A stretch of 5,371 nucleotides of DNA, from NCBI GenBank assembly GCA_018650745.1, contig JABIFK010000001.1, forward strand, positions 1 to 5,371, written 5' to 3'. The stretch comes from Candidatus Latescibacterota bacterium (GTDB taxonomy: Bacteria > Latescibacterota > UBA2968). Numbering within the stretch: position 1 is the stretch's first letter; each line of letters starts with the position of its first letter. The notes beneath the pieces were generated by a model. That model was given only the letters and a program-made list of their open reading frames with translations, was not told the DNA's origin and made no database searches. Shown here in pieces: positions 1-5,371 of the stretch. The translations under genes and the position numbers were made by a program.

Positions 1-2
1 TA

Positions 3-659
3 GGCAAAGAGATTTTTGGTGGTGTGGGGATGAACTTCTTGAATCCTGCGTTGACGGGGCGTGCGTTTTTATATTTCGCATATCCTGCACAAATTTCGGG
101 CGATGCTGTTTGGGTGGCTGTTGACGGATATAGCCAAGCAACCGTTTTGGCCGCCTATGCCAGCACAGAATTGAGCGTGACTTATTCTTGGTTAGACTCC
201 TTCTTAGGCTTTATTCCTGGATCTATGGGAGAAACGTCAGCTTTGGCGTGTTTAATAGGTGCTGGTATTCTGGTTTTGACGAAAGTGGGGTCTTGGCGCA
301 TTATGGCCGGGGTGACCTTAGGCATGATTGGCATGGCTTGGATATTTAACAGCATTGGCAGCACAACAAATCCGATGCTCAATTTGACACCGGGTTGGCA
401 TTTTGTTATTGGTGGTTTTGCATTTGGTATGATCTTTATGGCAACCGATCCCGTGAGTGCAGCAATGACAACGGGTGGAAAGTGGCTCTACGGTATTTTG
501 ATTGGTGTGATGACGGTGCTCATCCGCGTAGCCAATCCGGCCTATCCCGAAGGGATTATGTTGGCCATTTTGTTTGGCAATGTGTTTGCACCAATTATCG
601 ACCGGGTATTTGTCAATCGCAACATTAAGAGGAGACAGGCCCGTTATGCAGAAAGATAG
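3..659 (+). CDS. nqrB: Na+-NQR subunit B, C-terminal part (5' end outside window)
   Basis: Membrane subunit of the Na+-translocating NADH:quinone oxidoreductase. It carries a covalent FMN and, in studied enzymes, riboflavin and the quinone site. The frame is open from the left edge, so the gene is partial: 218 residues are visible, about half of the roughly 410-residue family length. Visible landmarks, in fragment numbering, are the NqrB block GMNFLNPALTGR (9-20), FAYPAQISGD (25-34), the flavinylation motif DGYSQAT (41-47, acceptor Thr codon at 141-143), and MATDPVSAAMT (146-156). The last is also shared with RnfD. Several hydrophobic membrane segments follow, and the C-terminus is basic. NQR rather than RNF is shown by the downstream nqrF. 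The usual motif is SGAT, so Gln is a variant here. The stop overlaps the nqrC start by 14 nt. The GTG at 24 and ATG at 30 are internal codons, not starts. Confidence 0.97.
   Translation, partial: GKEIFGGVGMNFLNPALTGRAFLYFAYPAQISGDAVWVAVDGYSQATVLAAYASTELSVTYSWLDSFLGFIPGSMGETSALACLIGAGILVLTKVGSWRIMAGVTLGMIGMAWIFNSIGSTTNPMLNLTPGWHFVIGGFAFGMIFMATDPVSAAMTTGGKWLYGILIGVMTVLIRVANPAYPEGIMLAILFGNVFAPIIDRVFVNRNIKRRQARYAER
630..634 (+). promoter_or_regulatory. Ribosome binding site of nqrC, inside nqrB
   Basis: AGGAG lies within a purine-rich run (627-635), 11 nt before the ATG at 646 and inside the end of nqrB. The spacing is slightly long. It decides the nqrC start: the frame stays open further upstream, but nothing there has a Shine-Dalgarno sequence or NqrC-like residues. 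Confidence 0.7.
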
Positions 660-1443
660 TATTCAAAGAACGATTCTTGTTGCACTCGGCGTGTGTTTGG
701 TGTGTTCGGTTCTTGTTTCGGGCGCAGCTGTATCATTGAGTTCCATTCAAAAAGAGAACAAGCGCTTAGATAAGGTGAAGAATATTTTGATTGCAGGTGG
801 TTTATATGATCCTGCCCAAGATATTCAAACAGTTTACGATAACAAAGTGGTGCCTTTGCTTGTTGAACTGGATTCTGGCCGCATTGTTGGCAAAGATGCG
901 TATCCCGAAGGTATGCATGCTGCGACATATGATTTAAAAAAGATGGCATCTGACCCGACAATGGGGCGTGGTATTGATCCGGGTGAAGACATTGCAAATA
1001 TTAGAAAGCGTCCGAAATATATTTTTATATATGAAGTAATAGAAAATGACAAGCTGGAAAAGATTATTTTACCCATTTATGGGTATGGGTTGTGGTCTAC
1101 GCTCTATGGATTTGTTTCTTTAGGCAATGATTTTCAGACCATTCAAGGGATTACATATTATGAACACGCTGAAACACCTGGCTTAGGTGGGGAAGTAGAC
1201 AACCCTCGCTGGAAGGGGCTTTGGGCAGGAAAAAAAGCATTTGATGGGTCTGGGAATGTGGCGATTTCTGTTATCAAAGGGGCTGTAGACCCTAATCATG
1301 CCCAAGCCAAACATCAAGTAGATGGTTTGTCTGGTGCAACAATCACCACGCGCGGTGTGCATAATATGCTCCAATATTGGTTAAGTGATAAAGGATACGG
1401 CCGGTTAATAGAGACGTTGAAAGAAGGAGGTACCCGTGGCTGA
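646..1443 (+). CDS. nqrC: Na+-NQR subunit C, covalent-FMN protein
   Basis: NqrC is a membrane-anchored subunit with a periplasmic FMN-binding domain that relays electrons to NqrB. The product is 265 residues, close to the usual 255-260. A single hydrophobic anchor lies at about residues 9-31, and the rest is a soluble FMN-binding domain. Landmarks are PIYGYGLWSTLYG (143-155), HAETPGLGGE (174-183) and the flavinylation motif DGLSGAT (226-232). Thr232 (codon 1339-1341) is the expected phosphoester acceptor for FMN, placed there by ApbE. The ATG at 646 gives the standard N-terminus, MQKDSIQRTI, directly before the anchor. The gene overlaps nqrB by 14 nt and nqrD by 8 nt, which suggests translational coupling. 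RnfG has the same domain, but length and context support NqrC. Confidence 0.97.
   Translation: MQKDSIQRTILVALGVCLVCSVLVSGAAVSLSSIQKENKRLDKVKNILIAGGLYDPAQDIQTVYDNKVVPLLVELDSGRIVGKDAYPEGMHAATYDLKKMASDPTMGRGIDPGEDIANIRKRPKYIFIYEVIENDKLEKIILPIYGYGLWSTLYGFVSLGNDFQTIQGITYYEHAETPGLGGEVDNPRWKGLWAGKKAFDGSGNVAISVIKGAVDPNHAQAKHQVDGLSGATITTRGVHNMLQYWLSDKGYGRLIETLKEGGTRG
1424..1430 (+). promoter_or_regulatory. Ribosome binding site of nqrD
   Basis: A near-ideal Shine-Dalgarno sequence, AAGGAGG, lies 5 nt before the GTG at 1436, inside the end of nqrC. It supports the GTG start and therefore the extended N-terminus of NqrD. There is no in-frame ATG until residue 59. Confidence 0.9.
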
Positions 1444-2110
1444 GGTTATTGAAAAAGAGGCACCAGCGCCAGAAACGCCCTCTTCGCCGCCAATAAATTT
1501 TCGAGAATTACTACTGGAGCCGGTATTTGATAACAATCCCATTGGGCGGCAAGTGTTGGGTGTTTGTTCTGCGTTGGCGGTAACAACCAGTCTCAATACA
1601 TCGGTGGTGATGTCGTTGGCTGTGATTTTTGTGTTGGCATTTTCAAATTTTTCTATCAGCTTGATACGCAATTTTATTCCATCGAGTATTCGTATTATTG
1701 TAGAAATGACCATTATTGCGTCTTTGGTGATTATTGCCGATCAATTTATTCGCGCTTTTGCCTATGATATATCAAAACAGTTGTCGATTTTTGTGGGACT
1801 CATTATTACAAATTGCATTATTATGGGCCGTGCTGAAGCTTATGCACTCAAAAATCCACCACCACACAGTTTATTAGATGGTGTTGGCAATGGTCTTGGT
1901 TACAGTACCGTTTTGATTGCTGTTGGTTTTTTCCGCGAATTGTTGGGGGCTGGCAAGCTTTTTGGCTTTGAGATTTTGCCATTGGTCACCGAAGGCGGTT
2001 GGTATGTACCCAACGGTTTGATGTTGCTTGCTCCGAGCGCATTTTTCTTAATTGGTTTTTTCATCTGGATTGTGCGTGCGTGGAAACCAGAACAAGTTGA
2101 AGAGGGTTAA
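1436..2110 (+). CDS. nqrD: Na+-NQR subunit D
   Basis: NqrD is an integral membrane subunit that pairs with NqrE as an inverted-topology homologue. Together they hold an Fe-S centre in the membrane and line the Na+/electron path. The product has 224 residues with about six hydrophobic helices. Family blocks include LGVCSALAVT (41-50), ISKQLS, ITNCIIMGRAEA (124-135), GNGLGY, GFFRELLGAGKLFG and APSAFFLIGF. The metal-ligand cysteines are Cys44 and Cys127. These correspond to Cys29 and Cys112 of the Vibrio cholerae protein, both shifted by exactly 15. The shift comes from an N-terminal extension rich in Glu, Ala and Pro. The GTG start has an excellent Shine-Dalgarno sequence and overlaps nqrC by 8 nt. 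RnfE is the paralogue in RNF, excluded by the neighbouring genes. Confidence 0.97.
   Translation: MAEVIEKEAPAPETPSSPPINFRELLLEPVFDNNPIGRQVLGVCSALAVTTSLNTSVVMSLAVIFVLAFSNFSISLIRNFIPSSIRIIVEMTIIASLVIIADQFIRAFAYDISKQLSIFVGLIITNCIIMGRAEAYALKNPPPHSLLDGVGNGLGYSTVLIAVGFFRELLGAGKLFGFEILPLVTEGGWYVPNGLMLLAPSAFFLIGFFIWIVRAWKPEQVEEG
2099..2106 (+). promoter_or_regulatory. Ribosome binding site of nqrE
   Basis: The purine run GAAGAGGG ends 7 nt before the ATG at 2114 and lies within the last codons of nqrD. Confidence 0.65.
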
Positions 2111-2113
2111 TCG

Positions 2114-2725
2114 ATGCTTGAACATTATATCAGTTTGTTCGTGAAGGCCGTTTTTGTTGAGAATATGGCTTTGGCATTTTTCTTGGGTATGTGTACTTAC
2201 TTGGCTGTTTCTAAAGAGGTAAATACAGCGTTTGGTTTGGGCATTGCTGTGGTTGTTGTGCAGGGCATTACAGTGCCTGTGAATAATTTTATTTATCACA
2301 GCGTGTTGGCCGACGGGGCACTTGCTTGGGCAGGATTGCCAGGTGTCGATCTGACCTTTTTGGGGTTGATCACATACATTGGTGTCATTGCTGCTATGGT
2401 GCAAATTTTAGAAATGGCACTCGATAAGTATGTCCCCAGTTTGTACAATGCTTTGGGTGTGTTTTTGCCACTGATTACTGTAAATTGCGCCATTTTAGGG
2501 GGATCGCTGTTAATGGTTGAGCGAGACCTAAATTTCTCTGAAAGTGTGGTATTTGGGGTGGGCAGTGGTTTTGGATGGGCCTTGGCCATTGTGGCTTTGG
2601 CGGGCATTCGTGAGAAGATGAAGTATTCTAATGTGCCGTTGCCTTTGCGCGGGTTGGGTATCACATTTATGACTGTTGGTCTAATGGCCATGGCATTTAT
2701 GTTGTTTTCTGGTATTCAGCTTTAA
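2114..2725 (+). CDS. nqrE: Na+-NQR subunit E
   Basis: NqrE is an integral membrane subunit and partner of NqrD. The product has 203 residues, near the usual 198, with about six hydrophobic helices and almost no soluble part. Typical blocks are MLEHYISLFVKAVFVENMAL at the N-terminus, FFLGMCTYLAVSK (22-34), NFIYH, ITVNCAILGG (121-130), VFGVGSGFGWALAI and the C-terminal GLGITFMTVGLMAM. Cys27 and Cys125 match the two NqrE cysteines (26 and 120 in Vibrio cholerae) that complete the intramembrane Fe-S site with NqrD. It starts 3 nt after nqrD, so it is clearly co-transcribed and likely translationally coupled. RnfA is the RNF paralogue. The downstream FAD/NADH subunit nqrF makes NQR the right call. 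Confidence 0.97.
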   Translation: MLEHYISLFVKAVFVENMALAFFLGMCTYLAVSKEVNTAFGLGIAVVVVQGITVPVNNFIYHSVLADGALAWAGLPGVDLTFLGLITYIGVIAAMVQILEMALDKYVPSLYNALGVFLPLITVNCAILGGSLLMVERDLNFSESVVFGVGSGFGWALAIVALAGIREKMKYSNVPLPLRGLGITFMTVGLMAMAFMLFSGIQL

Positions 2726-2813
2726 GATATGTAGAGTATTAAGCGCAAAGTATAGTGGTATTATGGTAAGTATATTTTGATCCCTGTTCTTTTGAACGTA
2801 TAGCGGAGATGGT
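2726..2813 (+). other. 88-nt intergenic spacer between nqrE and nqrF
   Basis: This spacer is AT-rich and non-coding, much longer than the other junctions between the structural genes. It contains two copies of AAGTATA with starts 20 nt apart (2748 and 2768), a weak GTTC/GAAC palindrome (2786-2797) and the nqrF ribosome binding site. I see no convincing promoter pair and no terminator. Confidence 0.6.
2805..2808 (+). promoter_or_regulatory. Ribosome binding site of nqrF
   Basis: GGAG lies 5 nt before the ATG at 2814, a short but well-placed Shine-Dalgarno sequence. Confidence 0.6.
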
Positions 2814-4064
2814 ATGGACGGAGCAAATCTGATAGTACTTGGTGTGGGTATGTTTACCACCATCGTATTGGTTTTGGTAGTGATCATTTTAGCGGCTAAG
2901 TCACAGTTGGTCGCAGCAGGTAGTGCAAAGTTGGTCATTAATGATGACGCTGATGCAACACTTGCGGTGCCAATGGGGGGAAAGTTATTGAACACATTGG
3001 CCGATAATAAGCTTTTTGTATCTTCAGCTTGTGGTGGCGGTGGTACGTGTGGGCAATGTGTGGTGAAGGTGTTTGAGGGCGGCGGTGATATTTTGCCCAC
3101 CGAACGTTCTCATATCAGTCGGGGTGAAGCGCGCGAAGGGTGTCGATTGTCGTGTCAGGTGACGGTGAAGGGTGACATGAAAATTGAAGTGCCCGAGGAA
3201 GTCTTTAGCATTAAGAAGTGGAATTGTAAGGTTCGCTCTAATCACAATGTGGCCACATTCATCAAAGAATTGGTTATTGAATTGCCCGAAGGTGAAGATG
3301 TTGGTTTTCGCGCGGGTGGTTTTATCCAAATCGAATGCCCGCCACATACGGTTGATTATCATAATTTTGATATCAAAGCCGAAGATGGTTCCGATCCGTT
3401 TAAAGGCACGTGGGATCACTTTAAGGTTTGGGACAATGTTTCCAAGGTTAATGAACAGGTGGTTCGTGCCTATTCGATGGCTAATTATCCCGAAGAAAAA
3501 GGGATTATTATGTTGAATGTGCGCGTGGCATCACCTCCTCCTGGCACAACAGGTATCCCACCGGGTATTATGTCTTCTTGGATTTTTGATTTGAAACCCG
3601 GAGACGATGTGACCATTTCTGGTCCATATGGCGAATTTTTTGCCAAAGATACCGATGCCGAGATGGTGTTCATTGGTGGTGGCGCAGGTATGGCACCCAT
3701 GCGATCTCATATCTTTGATCAATTCAAACGCCTTGGCACAGACCGTAAGGTGACCTACTGGTATGGTGCGCGTAGTTTGACCGAAATGTTTTATGTTGAG
3801 GATTTTGACGGTTTGCAGGGAGAGTTTGACAATTTTAGTTGGCATGTGGCTTTGTCAGATCCACAACCCGAAGACAATTGGGATGGCTTGACAGGATTTA
3901 TCCATCAAGTGTTGTTAAAAGAATATTTGGAGAATCATCCTGCACCAGAAGATTGTGAGTATTACATATGTGGTCCGCCTCCTATGTTGGTGGCTGTATT
4001 GGGTATGTTGGATGATTTGGGTGTGGAATCTGAGAACATTCTGTTTGACGATTTTGGTAGCTAA
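2814..4064 (+). CDS. nqrF: Na+-NQR subunit F, NADH dehydrogenase with [2Fe-2S] and FAD
   Basis: NqrF is the electron-entry subunit. It oxidises NADH, passes electrons through FAD and a [2Fe-2S] cluster, and is anchored facing the cytoplasm. The product has 416 residues (408 in Vibrio cholerae). Domains in order: an N-terminal membrane helix (about 5-28); a ferredoxin-like domain (about 36-128) with ligands Cys73, Cys79, Cys82 and Cys114 in SACGGGGTCGQC and RLSCQV; an FAD-binding domain with RAYSMANYPEE (218-228) and the PPGIMSSW block; and a ferredoxin-reductase-type NAD(P)H domain with GGGAGMAPMRS (288-298), FWYGAR-like YWYGAR and YICGPPP (384-390, Cys386). The C-terminus DDFGS matches the family DDFGG apart from the last residue. 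The domain set is what separates NQR from RNF, which uses RnfB/RnfC instead. The start is set by GGAG 5 nt upstream and by the immediate membrane anchor. An intrinsic terminator begins 30 nt after the stop. Confidence 0.98.
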   Translation: MDGANLIVLGVGMFTTIVLVLVVIILAAKSQLVAAGSAKLVINDDADATLAVPMGGKLLNTLADNKLFVSSACGGGGTCGQCVVKVFEGGGDILPTERSHISRGEAREGCRLSCQVTVKGDMKIEVPEEVFSIKKWNCKVRSNHNVATFIKELVIELPEGEDVGFRAGGFIQIECPPHTVDYHNFDIKAEDGSDPFKGTWDHFKVWDNVSKVNEQVVRAYSMANYPEEKGIIMLNVRVASPPPGTTGIPPGIMSSWIFDLKPGDDVTISGPYGEFFAKDTDAEMVFIGGGAGMAPMRSHIFDQFKRLGTDRKVTYWYGARSLTEMFYVEDFDGLQGEFDNFSWHVALSDPQPEDNWDGLTGFIHQVLLKEYLENHPAPEDCEYYICGPPPMLVAVLGMLDDLGVESENILFDDFGS

Positions 4065-4094
4065 AGAGCTGAAAAACAAAGTGAATATAAATGG

Positions 4095-4128
4095 GTGGCG
4101 TTTTGGGAAACTGAAACGCCACTTTTTT
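4095..4128 (+). terminator. Intrinsic (Rho-independent) terminator after nqrF
   Basis: A perfect 9-bp stem, GTGGCGTTT (4095-4103) with AAACGCCAC (4114-4122), encloses a 10-nt loop and is followed directly by six T (4123-4128). This is a textbook intrinsic terminator on the + strand. It sits 30 nt after the nqrF stop and 23 nt before the apbE start. apbE and nqrM must therefore be expressed by read-through or from a separate start of transcription. Confidence 0.88.
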
Positions 4129-4142
4129 ATAAATATCTTGCT

Positions 4143-4147
4143 GAAGG
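4143..4147 (+). promoter_or_regulatory. Ribosome binding site of apbE
   Basis: GAAGG lies 4 nt before the ATG at 4152 and 10 nt before a second in-frame ATG at 4158. Spacing does not decide between them. Both give the same lipoprotein signal peptide, differing by two residues. Confidence 0.6.
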
Positions 4148-4151
4148 TAAA

Positions 4152-5162
4152 ATGCGTATGCGTTGGATTTTGATCTTTTGTTTAATTGGTTTGGTTGGAT
4201 GTGATTCTGAACCGCGTTCATTGATGGTGATTCGTGGCCAAACAATGGGAACCACATTCCAAGTTAAATTGCATAACTCTGGCTTAGATCAAGTGAAGTT
4301 GGATGCCGATATTAATGCTTTGTTGATCGAAGTTAATCGCCAGATGTCTACCTATCAGAAGGATTCTGAGATTACCCAATTCAATCAAAGTCAGGCGATC
4401 GATTGGGTTGGCATTTCAGGTGATTTCGGTTATGTTTTAGGCGTTGCACAGCAGGTAAGCGAGTGGTCAGGTGGTGCATTTGATGTGACCGTGGGGCCTT
4501 TGGTCAATTTGTGGGGATTTGGTCCTGAAGCGGTGCCTGTTCGGATACCAAATGCAGATTCGGTTCAAGTACGTATGGCCATGGTGGGGTATGAAAAATT
4601 AAATGTGCGTTCAGATCAAAAAGCCGTGCGCAAGCTCATCCCTCAGATGTATTGTGATTTGTCGGCGATAGCCAAGGGTTTTGGTGTTGATGCGGTTGCT
4701 GGGTATTTAGATCGTTTGAATGTTACGGCTTATTTTGTAGAAATTGGGGGGGAAGTTCGGGTAAGGGGCCGCAATCGTGATGGCAAGTTGTGGCGTGTGG
4801 GCATAGCAACACCAACTGCTCAAGGTGGTTTGCAAAAAGTGGTTGAAATTGAAGACCACGCGATGGCCACATCGGGGGATTATCACAATTATTTTGAGAA
4901 AGATGGCAAACGTTATTCACATACCATTGATCCTCGAACGGGGCACCCTATTACACATCGTTTGGCATCGGTATCTGTGATTCACAAAGAATGTGCATAT
5001 GCTGATGCGTTGGCAACGGCCATCAATGTGATGGGGCCTGACAATGGTTTTGAATTTGCCTTAGAACAAGATTTACCTGTTTTCTTACTTATTAAAAGCG
5101 ATAATGGTTTTGAAGAGAAAATGACGCCGGCTTTTGAAAAGATTTTTTATCACAAAAATTAA
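4152..5162 (+). CDS. apbE: FAD:protein FMN transferase ApbE, lipoprotein form
   Basis: ApbE is a Mg2+-dependent flavin transferase that moves FMN from FAD to Thr in the motif D..S.AT. Here its targets are NqrC (DGLSGAT) and NqrB (DGYSQAT). The product has 336 residues, normal for the family. Residues 1-17 form a short lipoprotein signal: basic MRMR, a hydrophobic stretch, then the lipobox LVGC with Cys17. Asp18 follows at +2. Family landmarks are GTTFQVKL (33-40), MSTYQKDSEITQFN (65-78), SGGAFDVTVGPLVNLWGFG (106-124), DLSAIAKGFGVDAV (169-182), EIGGEVRVRGRN (197-208), the SGDYHNYF and SHTIDPRTG blocks (241-264), and AYADALATA (282-290), whose Asp is a usual metal ligand. The frame is open back to a GTG at 4095, but that stretch is the terminator hairpin, so ATG 4152 (or 4158) is preferred. 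The nqr context gives its role. Confidence 0.96.
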   Translation: MRMRWILIFCLIGLVGCDSEPRSLMVIRGQTMGTTFQVKLHNSGLDQVKLDADINALLIEVNRQMSTYQKDSEITQFNQSQAIDWVGISGDFGYVLGVAQQVSEWSGGAFDVTVGPLVNLWGFGPEAVPVRIPNADSVQVRMAMVGYEKLNVRSDQKAVRKLIPQMYCDLSAIAKGFGVDAVAGYLDRLNVTAYFVEIGGEVRVRGRNRDGKLWRVGIATPTAQGGLQKVVEIEDHAMATSGDYHNYFEKDGKRYSHTIDPRTGHPITHRLASVSVIHKECAYADALATAINVMGPDNGFEFALEQDLPVFLLIKSDNGFEEKMTPAFEKIFYHKN

Positions 5163-5173
5163 GGGCGGGACAT

Positions 5174-5180
5174 AAGGGGA
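5174..5180 (+). promoter_or_regulatory. Ribosome binding site of nqrM
   Basis: AAGGGGA lies 6 nt before the ATG at 5187, in the 24-nt gap after apbE. It supports a real short gene here. Confidence 0.7.
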
Positions 5181-5186
5181 TTTGAG

Positions 5187-5371
5187 ATGGCTACAGTTTT
5201 GGTTGCGGTAGGGTTTTTGGTGGTAGCATTTGCTTTTATGGCTGGCGCTTTGCATTTTGCGCAATACAAAAAGAAACAACAAAGCTGTTGTGGTGATGCA
5301 TTAGAGGAACATGAAACTGGCAATGCGGAAGACAACTCTTGTTTCACTTGTCCGCGTCGCAAAGAGAATGA
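5187..5371 (+). CDS. nqrM: Na+-NQR maturation protein NqrM (3' end outside window)
   Basis: This is a short membrane protein of the NqrM (DUF539) family. Work in Vibrio showed that NqrM is required to assemble active Na+-NQR, presumably by delivering iron to the NqrD/NqrE centre. The frame gives 61 residues and is still open at the right edge, so the gene is partial, probably missing only its last few codons. Residues 3-25 are one hydrophobic helix, followed by the basic segment YKKKQQ. The soluble tail has Cys34 and Cys35 (SCCGD), an acidic linker, then Cys52 and Cys55 (SCFTC) and a basic PRRK end. Length, topology, cysteine pattern and position straight after apbE all fit NqrM. The in-window TGA at the last three bases is out of frame. 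Confidence 0.9.
   Translation, partial: MATVLVAVGFLVVAFAFMAGALHFAQYKKKQQSCCGDALEEHETGNAEDNSCFTCPRRKEN

Noticed and set aside
574..645. Upstream start for nqrC at 574
   Set aside because: It lies within nqrB in another frame, encodes residues unlike NqrC, and lacks the ribosome binding site that precedes ATG 646.
1..2725. RNF complex (rnfD, G, E, A) instead of NQR
   Set aside because: NqrB-E are homologous to RNF subunits, but the next gene encodes the NQR-specific ferredoxin/FAD/NADH subunit NqrF, followed by apbE and nqrM, and no rnfB or rnfC is seen.
2728..2776. Internal promoter before nqrF using TATAGT (2751-2756) or TATATT (2771-2776) as -10
   Set aside because: No acceptable -35 hexamer lies at 16-18 nt spacing from either; such hexamers are expected by chance in AT-rich DNA.
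2763..2780. Five-codon ORF (ATG GTA AGT ATA TTT TGA) in the nqrE-nqrF gap as a leader peptide
   Set aside because: It is too short, has no clear ribosome binding site, and has no attenuator structure following it.
2786..2797. GTTC-TTTT-GAAC hairpin as a terminator or operator
   Set aside because: A 4-bp stem is too weak, and no T-run follows it.
2681..3100. Antisense reading frame over nqrE/nqrF, and other long minus-strand frames throughout
   Set aside because: They mirror strongly conserved nqr genes, show no recognisable protein family and have odd composition. They are shadows caused by biased codon use.
4095..4151. N-terminal extension of ApbE from a GTG at 4095
   Set aside because: The stretch coincides with the terminator hairpin and its T-run, has no Shine-Dalgarno sequence, and would bury the lipoprotein signal 19 residues inside the protein.
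5369..5371. TGA at the end of the window as the nqrM stop
   Set aside because: It is out of frame with the ATG at 5187; the frame reads AAT then GA at the edge, so the gene continues.

Overview
The window carries the distal part of an nqr operon, all on the + strand: the 3' part of nqrB, then complete nqrC, nqrD, nqrE, nqrF and apbE, and the start of nqrM. Together these encode most of the Na+-translocating NADH:quinone oxidoreductase (Na+-NQR), its FMN transferase and a maturation factor. nqrA and the 5' part of nqrB should lie just upstream. The gene order matches the classical proteobacterial nqrABCDEF-apbE-nqrM arrangement. The proteins closely resemble the Vibrio/Haemophilus type, so I infer a Gram-negative, probably proteobacterial host. 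I cannot name the genus. The DNA is moderately AT-rich, and the coding strand is conspicuously rich in G and T.

Layout: nqrB (3-659, cut at the 5' edge) overlaps nqrC (646-1443) by 14 nt. nqrC overlaps nqrD (1436-2110, GTG start) by 8 nt. nqrE (2114-2725) follows after 3 nt. An 88-nt AT-rich gap precedes nqrF (2814-4064). The 87-nt gap between nqrF and apbE holds a clear intrinsic terminator (4095-4128). apbE (4152-5162) starts only 23 nt after its T-run. nqrM (5187 to beyond the right edge) begins 24 nt after apbE. No stretch over 300 nt is without a gene.

How the parts work together: NqrF takes electrons from NADH through FAD and a [2Fe-2S] centre. They pass through the Fe-S centre held by cysteines of NqrD and NqrE, then the covalent FMN of NqrC, then the flavins of NqrB, to quinone, with Na+ pumped outwards. 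ApbE attaches FMN to Thr in NqrC and NqrB. NqrM is known to be needed for assembly, presumably by supplying iron for the NqrD/E site.

This is a known system and I see no new one. The points worth a second look are the terminator placed between the structural genes and the two maturation genes, the SQAT (rather than SGAT) flavinylation motif in NqrB, the Pro/Glu-rich N-terminal extension of NqrD, the lipoprotein form of ApbE with Asp at +2, and the four-cysteine tail of NqrM.
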